Shown one piece after another: positions 33,554-44,664 of a stretch of 64,000 bases of DNA. A program made the translations under genes and the position numbers. The notes under the pieces are model-generated. The model was not told the origin of the DNA and ran no database searches. It worked only from the letters and a program-made list of their open reading frames with translations. Source of the DNA: Leptodactylus fallax (lineage: Eukaryota; Chordata; Amphibia; Anura; Leptodactylidae); the NCBI GenBank assembly GCA_947044405.1, contig CAMRHE010000012.1, positions 8,118,001 to 8,182,000 of the forward strand, written 5' to 3'. How positions within the stretch are numbered: the first letter of the stretch is position 1; every line of letters starts with the position of its first letter.

Positions 33554-33674
33554 ATGTAACAATTTTCAAAAAAATATTTGTTCCCAGTTGTTAAGTGTGT
33601 TTTCCTGATTGTTTGTACCTTAAATGAATAGAAAAAAAGTTATTATTCCCTGTAAACTTTGCTTTTGTGGTCAG
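33554..33674 (+). repeat. Left terminal inverted region of the unclassified transposon
   Basis: It starts ATGTAACAATTTT, has TTGTTCCCAG at 33579-33588 and GTAAACTTTGCTTTTGTGG at 33653-33671. Each of these three blocks has a reversed partner in the same order at the right end. Confidence 0.7.
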
Positions 33675-33737
33675 CACAATGATATTTTGAAATTGATCTA
33701 TTTTTAAGGCTATTCGCGTTATTTCAAGATACTTAAG

Positions 33738-34200
33738 AAGCTTCTGGAACTGTGAGAACTATCAAGAAGTTTCTAGAACTGCCCAGAATTATCTAGAACT
33801 TTCTGGGACTGTACAGAATTGTAGGTAGCTCTCTAAGTACAGTTATATAGGGCCACTATAGCCCTTCCTGAGAGACGGAGAGACGGAGAGACAGGATCTA
33901 ATTGATTGGGATTGCATAGTAAGTGGGCAATGGCCATCACAGACAAAGGGGAATTGACCTAGACAGACAGGTGTGAATTCAATATCTATTCAGATTCTGA
34001 TAACGACAGTATTCACACTTCACCCCACACCCATTACAGGAGGAGCTTAGGAATGTAAATGTATATATTGTGTGTTACTCTGGTACCGGGTGATCAATCT
34101 TGCTCTGCTGAATCCTCAGTACACTCGTGAACTTTAATACTGCATGGAATAAAGACCATTTTTATCAAGTTTGGAGAGACATCCTTTTTCCTTACAGTTC
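33738..34200 (+). promoter_or_regulatory. Putative promoter and leader of the transposon gene
   Basis: 33738-33835 holds several near-repeats of TTCTAGAACT. A TATA-like AGTTATATAGGGCC lies at 33841-33854, followed by GAGACGGAGAGACGGAGAGA (33873-33892). A TTTTTCCTTACAG stretch at 34185-34197 could be a splice acceptor just before the first ATG at 34222, so a further leader exon is possible. An AATAAAG at 34148 made me consider an LTR, but no TG...CA ends with a target duplication were found. This is all inference from motifs. Confidence 0.35.
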
Positions 34201-34221
34201 ACAGCAACTTAGTCAATTTAG

Positions 34222-34541
34222 ATGGCATCAAGAGGTTGCATACATCCAGCAGACGCATTTTGCTACGTATGTGGCCAGTTTATAAAGACAAGAGCGAAAA
34301 AGTACTCTGTGGAATCATCTGCTAAGATGTGTGAGGCCTACAAAGCATACTTCGGCATGCCTGTTGGTGACCAAGACAAACCATGGGCTCCTCACTTTTA
34401 TTTTTTTTTTATAACTCTCTTTTTATTTATTTTCGTTTGTTTATACAGCAAAATACAGTTACAAAGTACAAGGAGAAGTGTAACAGGTTTTTCCATGGGC
34501 TCCTCATTTCACATGTGAGCACTGCAAGAAAACTCTTGAAG
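34222..34541 (+). pseudogene. Exon 1 of the unclassified transposon protein (interrupted)
   Basis: The ATG at 34222 opens MASRGCIHPADAFCYVCGQF, then about 40 residues to KPWAPH. A 98-base insert with a 14-base target duplication (34395-34492) breaks the frame. After it the exon resumes with FTCEHCKKTLEG and ends at the donor GTAAGT (34542). The first exon would encode about 70 residues with two C-x2-C pairs (CYVC and CEHC), which with later CYFC (exon 2) could form zinc-binding sites. The insert plus duplication adds 112 bases, not a multiple of three, so this copy cannot make the intact protein. Confidence 0.7.
34395..34492 (-). mobile_element. Short retroposed insert in exon 1
   Basis: 98 bases between two copies of CCATGGGCTCCTCA (34381-34394 and 34493-34506). 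Read on the minus strand it ends in an A-rich tail (AAATAAAAAGAGAG, then a run of A bases). This is typical of a severely 5'-truncated LINE or SINE tail. Confidence 0.75.
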
Positions 34542-34670
34542 GTAAGTGGATAAATGCTACTCTCTTAAATAGCAGATTAACTGTGTTAATATTGTAAGTA
34601 TCACTAGTCATTAGTGTGAAATAGGCCTAAATCAAATTCTCAATCCAAATATTATTTTGTTTGCTTATAG
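34542..34670 (+). other. Intron of the unclassified transposon gene
   Basis: 129 bases with donor GTAAGT after GAAG and acceptor TTTGCTTATAG before GTTGG. Joining gives an in-frame Gly codon (G|GT) and the chain KKTLEGWYRGEKRAMHF. The sequence logic supports a real intron. Confidence 0.75.
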
Positions 34671-36148
34671 GTTGGTACAGGGGAGAGAAGAGAGCCATGC
34701 ATTTTGCTATCCCAAGAATTTGGCGTGAACCGACTGATCACTCAACAAATTGCTACTTCTGCATGGTGGACCCTTCCAAACGTCACACTGGCAAAAATGC
34801 ACCGCCTGTAACGTATCCTGACATTCCGTCATCTATTGCCCCAGTACCACACTGCCCTGAACTTCCTGTACCAACACCTCCAGACAGAGCTACACCACCT
34901 TCAAAAGAAAGCAACAGGTCAGACATCGAGGAAGACGTTGAAGATCACGATTTCTCTTCATATGCAGATGAGGAGCGGAAGCCATACTACCCTAACCAAA
35001 AAGACCTCAACAATCTGATCAGAGACCTTGGTCTCACCAAGTCCAACGCTGAGCTTCTGACATCAAGGCTCAAGCAATGGAACTTATTAGATGAAAGCGT
35101 CCAAGTCACAGATCAGAGGAAGCGTCACCAAGTTTTTTCCATCTTCTTCAGTCATCAAGATGGACTGTGCTTCTGCAACAATGTGGCCGGTCTATTCGAG
35201 GCTATAGGTATCACCTGTAACCCGAATGAGTGGCGCCTCTTCATAGACAGCTCATGCAAGAGCCTCAAAGCCATGCTGCTTCACAATGGGAACAAGTATC
35301 CGTCTCTTCCTGTAGCTCACTCGGTGCACCTGAAAGAGGAATACACCAGTGTCAAGATGTTGCTAGGTGCCTTGAAGTATGATGAGTATGGCTGGGAAGT
35401 TATCGGAGATTTGAAAATGGTGTCATTCCTGATGGGCCTCCAAGGTGGTTTTACTAAGTATCCTTGCTTTATTTGCCTTTGGGACAGCCGGGATACTGAA
35501 GCGCACTACCACAGGCGGGACTGGCCTCAGCGGACAGAGTTCACTGTGGGGAAGAACAATGTAAAGTGGGAGCCACTGGTGGACCCACGCAAGGTGCTGA
35601 TGCCACCACTACACATCAAGTTGGGGCTCATAAAACAATTTGTCAGGGCTCTAGATAAGGAGTCGAGAGCTTTCAATTACCTCCAAGATCTTTTGCCTAA
35701 GCTGTCTGAAGCAAAGATCAAAGCTGGTGTCTTCGTCGGACCACAAATCAAGAAGATCATAGAGTGCAGTGAATTTCCCATGAAGCTGAATAGGAAGGAG
35801 AGAGCAGCTTGGAACAGTTTTGTCGCAGTGGTTCGCCGCTTCCTAGGCAATCATAAAGATGAAAACTATGTACAACTGGTTCAGACTCTGATAAAGAACT
35901 ATGCTGCAATGGGCTGCAGGATGTCACTCAAAATCCATATCCTTGATGCCCATCTTGATAAGTTCAAAGAGAACATGGGAGCTTATTCAGAGGAGCAAGG
36001 CGAGCGCTTTCACCAGGACATTATGAACTTTGAACGCCGTTACCAAGGACAATATAACGAAAACATGATGGGCGACTATATTTGGGGATTGATTCGTGAA
36101 ACTGATTTGCAGTATAGTGGTAAATCTCGGAAAACCGCACACTTCTGA
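34671..36148 (+). CDS. Exon 2 of a transposase-like protein of unknown superfamily
   Basis: A clean frame of 491 codons from the splice acceptor to TGA (36146-36148). Landmarks, counted from the frame start at 34661: CYFC (31-34) after a PRIWREPTDH stretch; a Pro-rich and acidic linker (48-105); a conserved-looking core with LFIDSS (Asp 196), VIGDLKM (Asp 250), CFICLW (Cys 269, Cys 272) then HYH (282-284); MPPLHIKLGLIKQFV (314-328); and a terminal EEQGERFHQD (Glu 444, 445, 448; His 451). D196/D250/E444-448 with a C-x2-C...H insert would fit an RNase-H-fold transposase; this is inference. From memory, similar uncharacterised proteins occur in Hydra and insects. The intact exon, against decayed neighbours, suggests a young insertion. 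Confidence 0.7.
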
Positions 36149-36267
36149 ACAGTTTTTGGTAATCTGTGTAAATTTGCAATGCATATAGTGTTCTTAGTCT
36201 GACTGTATAAATGAGAAGATGCAAAATCGTCTGTTTCTATAGTAAAAATGCATAATTTTCGTTGCCG

Positions 36268-36376
36268 TGGTCACAAAAGCAAAGTTTATGATGAATGTAA
36301 GCAATTTTTAATTTGTTTTAGACATAAGCAATTGGAATATAACATTTAAAAGCTGGGAACAAAATTTGTGTTACAT
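36268..36376 (-). repeat. Right terminal inverted region of the unclassified transposon
   Basis: The reversed partners of the left end: TGGTCACAAAAGCAAAGTTT (36268-36287), CTGGGAACAAAATTT (36353-36367) and TGTTACAT (36369-36376). The distances from each block to the nearest end (about 90-100 and 20-25 bases) are similar on both sides. Confidence 0.7.
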
Positions 36377-36575
36377 AGTGAAAAGACCCCGGAGTATAAT
36401 GATAGCAGAGATTGTGGAGTTCGGCCCGTGGCCTCACATACCGATCCCCGCTACTGCTCTCAGCCACCTCCGCAGAATCGGAAGCGCAGGCGGCCGTGAA
36501 AGGGACCCCGGGAAACGGTAAGTAAATAGGGCGCGTTACCGCTGCTACCCCAATAGTTACGCCCCTGGTGATGTC

Positions 36576-39500
36576 CTATCATCATCATGCAGCCTCATCA
36601 ATCAACACTAGCAGGGAACAGAAGAGACAGGGTGACAGAGTGGTGGCTGAGACTGTTATGGAACATATTTATTTAAATCATCTTTTATTATGTATTATAA
36701 TAATTCATTATCACCTTTAAAAATATACTTATATATATATATATTTAAAAAATGTTTTTTTAAAAAATTTTATGTTGCTATTCAAATAAAAAGAAAATCT
36801 TTAAAGGGGTTGTCCGGGATAAAATGATATTTTAACACTAAACTAAACACCCTCCCCCTGCCTAACTTCTAACTTACTTACTTTATCAAAAATGTATATT
36901 TACCCATACTGCTTAGATTTTTTTTATTTATCAAATTTTGCCTACCCCAAAACTATCCCAAGGGTGTTGCTATAGGATGGACAACACTCCAGGAGGGGCC
37001 GCCAGTGCATTCATTTACAAAAATAAAAGAAAATAATTACTAGTTTCTAACTACCCGCTAATCACTTACTTGCTGTAAACCTCAATACTCCCAACTATAT
37101 TTTTGATGAATATACTATCCATTATTTTAATGGATAGCACTCTGACCCATTGTTTTCCATGTACACAACCATATTTTTCAGTATTGTACTGCTAAAGGTC
37201 TAGACCAGTGATTCCCAAAGTGGTCCAGGTGGACCCCCAGGGGTCCACGGGAGACTCGACGGGGGTCTACGTTAGATCTAATCTTCACATTTTTTGATGA
37301 TTTTTGGAAATATGGTAGAAATGTAGAAGCAGGGGGTCCACCGAAACCAGTAACATTTTGAAAGTGGTCTACGAGAAAAAAAAAGTTTGGGAACCTCTGG
37401 TCTAGACACTATAATAAAACTATATACCATATACACATATAAGACTCTGTATGCTTCTCTACTTTCACTTCCTGGTCTGAGGAGAAGTATGCTGTTCACC
37501 CAGGGACTGTTCTAATTTCCTGAGAACTGTACTAATTTCTTTATCAAGTCATTGCCCTAAGGCTTACACACCTTGCTTTACTGTCTTTGCAGATAAAGCA
37601 GGAAGGAAGTGTAACATGGCTGCCCATGGAAATTTTTAAAGATTAATAGCTACAATAATTTAAAAACAAGAACAAACACATTGGAGCAGATAAACTAATA
37701 CTGTCTAACTTTCAGACAGTGCAATGCAAAGCTAGACAGTCTTAAGCTGCACTAAATTTTGTCTGATGCTGTTTGAAAATTTGTCAGTCTGGCATACTTT
37801 TAGTCCATGTGATGCAAACGCCGCGGTTTCCCCATGGCAGAAACGCTGCGAAAAAAAAACGCAGCTTTTTACAGTAACAGCAAAGCGAATCCCATCCACA
37901 CTTTGCGGAAAAATACGCTCAGCGGAAACGCTGCGATTTTCAAAACTGTTGCAGCATGTAAATTATACCTACGGAAACGCCAACCGTTTCCCTATAGGAA
38001 TAATTGAAGCAGAAAAGTGCTGCAGGAAAAACTGTGATGCGCTGCCACCACGTTTTTTTCCTGCAGCGCTTTTTTGCTGCGGTACGCTATGTGGAGCCTT
38101 AACCTTAGACTGTTTAGTCTAACTTTATACCAACTTAGTTTCTGACAAATATTGTTCAGAATTTTGTCACATTTTTGGTTGCACAGATTTGCATATTACA
38201 CCTGTCGGATGAGGCACAGAGACTGTTAGAAAATCTCTAACGCACATAGAAAATGAGATATAAAGCATGTATGCCAGCATTTTTCTGGAAATTATGTGGT
38301 ACATTTTTATTAGTGTTTCTGCTCCATTGTTTCTTTGCTACAAGCTTACACCACAATAATGAAACTAAAATAAAACATACGAGACATTTCCTTTAATATA
38401 ATACAATTAAAGGGATTTTCCCAGCACAGCCACTTATCCCTTAGATACAGGAAACAAAAAATTCCATGGTCTTGTGATCAGTGAAGGATCCCATCACTTG
38501 GATAACTTATAAGCCACTGTGGCAGGGAAAATGCCTTTAAGTTATATAGTGTATATATATTCAGGTAAATGAAGTGCAAAGAAATTTTGCTAATAATGCT
38601 AATTAAACTGAGTCGACATGAGCATTTGCTTTCTGTATGGCATATTTATCAGTATAGTTTCCAATTGTATCGACTTTCGTTTTGATTAAACATAGATTTT
38701 TTTCTTTCATCTTCTCGTGGTGCATGCATGATTAAGTCTTATAGTAAGCGCTCTTCCTGTAATTGTATACAGGGAAACACTGGCCCTGTGGCAGTTCTCA
38801 AATGTCATGTAACTTCCTACAGAATTTCCTTAATTCATCATGTTTTGTATTTTATTCAAAAATGAACCCAACAGGAAAAGAAAGTTGTTTCTACATTAGG
38901 AGAGAACTCTGACTGTGGCCTTGTAGAGCTGCCAGGACATACAAGATACCAGCTGACCTTTTAAAGTTCTCACACAGAAATAAACATCATAGCAAAAGTT
39001 TGGTAGGAATAAAAAATGTTTAAAATATTTTTTAAATAAAAAACTAAAGAATTAAAAATTAATATCACCTGCTTTTCTCATTTTACTAACAAAAATAAAT
39101 AAATAAGATAATCAGACTAAAGATGTCCAAACTTCTAAAATATAAGAATGTCTGCCATAAGGCAAATAAAGTGAAAAAAATATCAAAATGCCATTGTATC
39201 TTGCCTTACAAAAGGTTTTTCTGTCTAGCTTCATAGACAGAAATATAAAAAAGTTATATGTGTCAGAAGATGGCAATTCAAAGCAAAATATTTTTATCAG
39301 TTTTATATTTTTTAAAAAATATCAAAATCTATATACATTTAGTAGCACTGTAATTATACTGACCCACAGAATAAAAAAGTGATGCAATTGTGTTCACTTC
39401 TCTAATTTACAGATCCTAATACACTGGAAGAAAGATTAAATGATGCCATTAGAAAGTATAAATTGTCCCTCAAAAAAGCAAGCCCCCATGCAGCTATGTC

Positions 39501-42500
39501 AGCAATAAAATAAAGGTTATGACTTTTGGTAGGCAGAAAGTTGAAATGTAAAATTGGAAAATGGTGGTGTCAGAAAGGGGTTAACTCAGAATTCCCTAAT
39601 AGGGTGTATAAAATGTGTTTTCTAAAATGGGCAAACCATTAATTGAAAAAGACAAAGAATCTAATTTTGGCATTTTGCTTATCAGTGGATTTGAGTCTTT
39701 AGTACTTTCGTTGTAATATTAGTTGTTTTTATGTTTCATATCACCATATTAGCAGACATTTGGCAATAAACACTAACATGCAGCAACTAAGCAAGTAATT
39801 ACATTGCAGTGGAAATAACACTTTATCATTTCAATGTTTATTCTGAAATATTGGTAATCCTTGGTTTTATGTCATCTTTAAACTATAAATCTGGTGTCAC
39901 TGCTGGTTTGTTACACATAATTAGATGTAGTGATGGAGAGAAAATAGGTATTATCACTTGTACATGGCTTATGGCAACACTTGTGACACATTCCTGCTAA
40001 TTTCAATGTAGAATTAGATGCTTGGATGAATTCAGTTTTGGACCTCAAATCAAAATCACAGCTTTAGATTTGGCCTCATAAACTTGTATTACAAGAGAAC
40101 AGAGAACGGAACTAATTAGTCACTTTCAGGGAATTGGCTCCAGAGTAGTTTTTCGTCTGTTTTTTTATCTCAATATTTTTTTAAATAATTTGGAACGTTA
40201 TGTTTTTCAAGACATGTTGAATAATACAGCACAAAAAGATATTTAAAACTGAGTGGTACAGATATGTAAGTGTGGCACATACTGCAAAATAACTAGATTA
40301 TTGAGCCTGTATTCATCAAAAGGCACAAACTTTCAAATTTTGCCTTCAAAGGGCAGTGGCAGATGGGTGCCTAGAGGATTGATTGGCTCTCCTCATATGT
40401 CTACATTAGTAAATGCTTGTATTCATAATCAAATAAAAATTTTAGAGTATCTTTTTATATAATTCTATGTTGTGCTGCTCCTCTGTTTTTCCTTCTGCAA
40501 ATTTGTGGATAAATTGACAACTGGGTGTTACTAGCATAGGCTCTGTCCCTACTAGAAATAAGAGAACTAGTCTGTAATGACCGTGGTTTGTTGCAAATTT
40601 TTCCAAAAATTTCAGCTTTGGACAAACCTGAAACTTTTGGGGTATGCCACCCACGACTCACGACTAATAATTAGAAGGGCCAGGAAAGATGTGGAACAAT
40701 ATGCTCACCCTCCTTCACCTTTCTTGGGTTACCTTACAGCATGTGGTATTCTTTCCTGAGGGTCTTCCAGACTCTTCTGGCCTACTGGGTAACAGCAGGA
40801 CCCCTGGGTCACCCCTCAAGTCTGTGATTGGGCTACAGTGTTCACGTGAGGTATGTCAACATCATGATGCAACCCAGAAAGTTAAAAGACTGAGATCACT
40901 CAGGAAGCTGAAAGATGCCAGGAAAATAACACCAGATGCTTCCAGGGAGTCTAGGAGAGGTGTGAGAAGGTGAGTATGAGTGTTTATTATTTTTCTGCAC
41001 CTCCCCTAGGCCTCTGATTATACTCTAGGATATGAAGGGACTCCTGAATATAATAACAGTACCTACAATTCAGACTTAGCAAAACTGGTCTGAAACAAAT
41101 TTTGCGGGTGAACCTTGCAAATATTTGCGAACTTTCACTCATCTCTAGTCCCCACCCTGTGTGCTACTGTCTAATCAGCCTTTTGAGTTTTAGACAGTAT
41201 AGGAACAAACTCCTTTGACAAGGGGAATGGTGACACCCAGTTGTCAATTTATTTATAAATGTTCAAGGAGGAATAACAGAAGACTGAATTATAAGTAAAG
41301 ATGTTGCAGAAATTTTATTTAACAGAGAATGCAAAAGTTAATAAAACAGATACGTCAGGATTAGTGACATGTCCACTTCAATATCTTATGACCATATTTT
41401 GTCTTAAAGAAGTGTAATGTGAAATAGTAATAAAGGAGAACATTCACTGTAACATAACTTCATCCTTCATCTTTTTTTGCTTAGTTTATTTTTAAGTGTA
41501 AAATAGTAAAACTGTATGAAAGGAATTTCTTTCCAGTATTCATAGCGCAAAATGTGTGGCATGCTTGAAAAGTTATCTGAAAACAAATCTCTATTGATGC
41601 TCTGCTCTTCTAACACAACTGAGGTCTCTTATAAAATGCTACTTTCCAGTAAAGTAAAAATAATTAAAAAAAATCATTACCCTATGAGTTTATAGACCCC
41701 ACATAAATCAAATAGTTAATGTTTTACAATGTAGTGTGCTTCTATTTCCAATGGTAGCCCAACTGCTACAACAACAGCCTCTTCTAGTGCAATGAATGCT
41801 GACGCCACTGCTTCTTTTACTGCTACTCATCATCATTGTCATCAAAAATATTCACAAGCATCTAAAATGATAAGAACATTCCTTGCAATGATGTAAACAT
41901 CTGTTCAGCTTAACCTTTTAGCTTCTAAATTGGTTTGGTTGCTGTATTTTCCCTGTAGCTGCATTGGAAAGCATTCCTTACAATATGTTCCCTGTGATGT
42001 GTGCTGGGGTTCCCTGCGGTGCTTCTTCATGGTTTCTCACATGCTCATTCCAAGGAATTTATATCCGTTTCACATTTTAATCTTCTTTGTGTCTAAGCAT
42101 CCTGAGCATGTTACGGGACCTGCTGCTTTATAATGAAGGCACTTGGAAAGATCATGATAAACCTTGATGACCAAACAATGTTGTCTTTTTTTTTTTTTGT
42201 AATTTTTAGATTCATTCTTTCAACCAATGGCAACTTTTTCCATTTTTTTCATTGTCTTGTTCTGAAAGTCTGAATTTTTTCATTGTTTCCATCAGTGTAG
42301 CTGTTTGGGTGCTTGTTTTTTCCTGATATGTTTTTTGATGGCATCATATTGGGGGGACTATAAATAAAAATACATTTCATTAAGTTGTTCTAGGACAATG
42401 AAATAAACACCAATTTTGCCAAATTATTTTTAAAATTAATGTTGTTTATCATATTGAATAAATAACTTTTATTGTGCAGGTCAATATGATTATAGTAATA

Positions 42501-42552
42501 ATCAATTTATAGTTATTTAATCTTTTGCTTTTGCTATACAATAAAAATACTT
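36576..42552. other. Non-coding stretch with MITEs
   Basis: No gene is seen. 36803-37190 starts with the TTTAAAGGGGTTGTCCGGG repeat end. 37795-38105 is a copy of the CTGCAGCGCTTTT MITE (also 20457). 39110-39586 is a short copy of the TTAACCCCTT-type repeat. 40640-41155 is a repeat ending GAACTTTCACTCATCTCTAG that contains the GGTGAGTATGAGTG and CTCTGATTATACTCTAGG modules. 42180-42540 has another AT-rich repeat trace. The remainder (38110-39100, 39590-40630, 41160-42170) looks unique. Confidence 0.5.
37206..37399. mobile_element. hAT MITE D, 194 bases
   Basis: The ends are inverted: CAGTGATTCCCAAAGTGGTC at the left, and CAGAGGTTCCCAAACTTT when the right end is read on the minus strand. The flanking 8-base duplication GTCTAGAC (37198-37205 and 37400-37407) is exact. 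It has no coding capacity. Ends of this kind are typical of vertebrate hAT MITEs. Confidence 0.88.
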
Positions 42553-42801
42553 TTAGGCCGGGGTCCCATGTTGTAAAAATGCAGCGCTTTGACTGGTGTG
42601 GAAACGGCGCAGCAAAAAACACAGCGGCAAAAAAACGCTGCATTTTACATTACCTGCAAAGTGGGTGGGATTCTGGCTAATCCCATCAACACATTGCAGA
42701 AAAAAAATCCGCAGCAGAAATGCTGTGATATCAAACACGCTCGCATTTTTGTAAATCGCAGCATGTCAATTCTACCTACGGAAATTATGGCGTTTTCCAT
42801 A
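42553..42801. repeat. CTGCAGCGCTTTT-type MITE, cut by Tc1-3
   Basis: It starts TAGGCCGGGGTCCCATG and shares AATGCAGCGCTTTG, AAAACGCTGC and CAGCATGTCAATTCTACCT with the copies at 20457 and 37795. It stops at the TA target of Tc1-3 (42802-42803). No continuation is found beyond 48402. Confidence 0.6.
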
Positions 42802-43019
42802 TACAGTGGGGAAAAAAAAGTATTTAGTCAGTCAGCAATTGTGCAAGTTCTCCCACTTAAAATGTTGAGAGAGGCCTGTAATTGACGTCATAGATAGACC
42901 TCAACTATGAGAGACAAAATGAGAAAACAAATCCAGAAAATCACATTGTCTGATTTTTAAAGAATTTATTTGCAAATTATGGTGGAAAATAAGTATTTGG
43001 TAAATAACAAAAGTTCATC

Positions 43020-44043
43020 TCAATACTTTGTTATATATCCTTTGTTGGCAATGACAGAGGTCAAACGTTTTCTGTAAGTCTTCACAAGGTTGGCACACAC
43101 TGTTGCTGGTATGTTGGCCCATTCCTCCATGCAGATCTCCTCTAGAGCAGTGATGTTTTGGGGCTGTCGCTGGGCAATACGGACTTTCAACTCCCTCCAA
43201 AAGTTTTCTATGAGGTTGAGATCTGGAGACTGGCTAGGCCACTCCAGGACCTTGAAATGCTTCTTACGAAGCCACTCCTTCGTTGCCCCGATGGTGTGCT
43301 TGGGATCATTGTCATGCTGAAAGACCCAGTCACGTTTAATCTTCAATGCCCTTGCTGATGGAAGGAGGTTTGCACTCAAAATCTCACGATATATGGCCCC
43401 ATTCATTCTTTCATGTACACAGATCAGTTGTCCTGGTCCCTCTGCAGAGAAACAACCCCAAAGCATGATGTTGCCACCCCCATGCTTCAAAGTAGGTATG
43501 GTGTTCTTTGGTTGCAACTCAGCATTCACTCTCCTCCAAACACGATGAGTTGTGTTTCTACCAAACAGTTCTACCAAAACAGTTTCATCTGACCATATGA
43601 CATTCTCCCAATACTCTTCTGTAACATCCAAATGCTCTCTAGCAAACTTCAGATGGCCGGATAAGTACTGGCTTAAGCAGGGGGACACGTCTGGCACTGC
43701 AGGATCTGAGTCCCTGGTGGTGTAGTGTGTTACTGACGGTAGCCTTTGTTACATTAGTCCCAGCTTTCTGCGGTTCATTCACTAGGTCCCCACGTGTGGT
43801 TCTGGGATTTTTACTCACCGTTCTTGTGATCATTTTGACCCCACGGGGTGAGATCTTGCGTGGAGCCCCTGATCGAGGGAGATTATCAGTGGTCTTATAT
43901 GTCTTCCATTTTCTAATTATTGCTCCCACAGTTGATTTCTTCACACCAAGCTGCTTGCCTATTGCAGATTCAGTCTTCCCAGCCTGGTGCAGGTCTACAA
44001 TTTTGTTTCTGGTGTCCTTCCACAGCTCTTTGGTCTTCACCAT
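43020..44043 (-). pseudogene. Tc1 transposase, nearly intact (Tc1-3)
   Basis: It begins [15 protein letters not shown] at 44043 and reads clean to about 43670 (first frame, 44043-43639). One frameshift then moves it to the frame 43697-43020. The catalytic residues look complete: WSDET (first Asp), FQHDNDPKH (second Asp), [11 protein letters not shown] (Glu; consensus NPIENLW, so Pro is changed to Leu). The two residues VL after WSDET are extra relative to Tc1-2 (KVELFG). It ends YITKY with a stop. It is the best-preserved Tc1 gene here, with a single visible frameshift, but still inactive as read. Confidence 0.92.
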
Positions 44044-44664
44044 AGTGGAGTTTGGAGTGTGACTGTTTGAGGTTGTGGACAGGTGTCTTTTATACTGATA
44101 ACAATTTCAAACAGGAGCCATTACTACAGGTAATGAGTGGAGGACAGAGGAGCCTCTTAAAGAAGAAGTTACAGGCCTGTGAGAGCCAGAAATCTTGCTT
44201 GTTTGTAGGTAACCAAATACTTATTTTCCACCATAATTTGCAAATACATTCTTAAAAAATCAGACAATGTGATTTTCTAGATATGTTTTCTCATTTTGTC
44301 TCTCATAGTTGAGGTCTACCTATGATGTTAACACTAGAAGTCCCAGAAATTTCGAGCTCCCCCTTCAAGTCCTGAAAGAGGGTCAAATGACCCTTAGTCC
44401 AAACTGACAACTCTGATGGCTCCAATTAGCATTTCCTTTCATTTGTAAATGTGGCCATTGTCTGAGGAATCTGCAGGGGGGAATTGTGTTGATCCACCTC
44501 AGGTCTTGTAAGAGAGTGTAAAGAAAAGAATGTAAGCTGCTCCTGAGTGTCTGCCCACCCCCCAGCTGCATTGTTGTGCTGGGAATATTTGCTAACACCT
44601 TAGCAAATTTGCATGCAGCCTTTTGTGCTGTGGGGGATGTGACTGCTTCTCAAAGTAGTCTGTG

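Larger units (their letters stand above)
33554..36376 (+). mobile_element. Unclassified DNA transposon, 2.8 kb, with a two-exon gene
   Basis: Inserted in hAT element B. The ends are inverted: ATGTAACA at 33554-33561 and TGTTACAT at 36369-36376, followed inside by a shared TTGTTCCCAG block (33579-33588; complement at 36354-36363). A 22-base block (33653-33674 against 36268-36289) matches at 19 of 22 positions after reversal. The target duplication is not clear, because the ends are palindromic; AT would fit. The gene between the ends has one GT-AG intron. I cannot assign it to a named superfamily. Confidence 0.72.
32742..36567. mobile_element. hAT-type element B with 8-bp TSD, carrying a minisatellite and a nested transposon
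   Basis: The ends are CAGTGGCGTAACTAGGAATG at the left, and CAGGGGCGTAACTATTGGGG when the right end is read on the minus strand. The flanking duplication is exact: GTGATGTC at 32734-32741 and 36568-36575. There is no hAT transposase, so it is non-autonomous. Order inside: minisatellite (32880-33275), palindromic TATACTCTGGGG module (33298-33335), a short GC-rich segment, the nested 2.8-kb DNA transposon (33554-36376), then the remaining 190 bases of the hAT element. Confidence 0.85.

Noticed and set aside
33738..34200. Solo LTR before the transposon gene
   Set aside because: TATA-like, AATAAA and repeated TTCTAGAACT motifs look LTR-like, but no TG...CA boundaries with a matching target duplication were found. 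The segment also lies between the element's ends, so a promoter/leader is the simpler reading.
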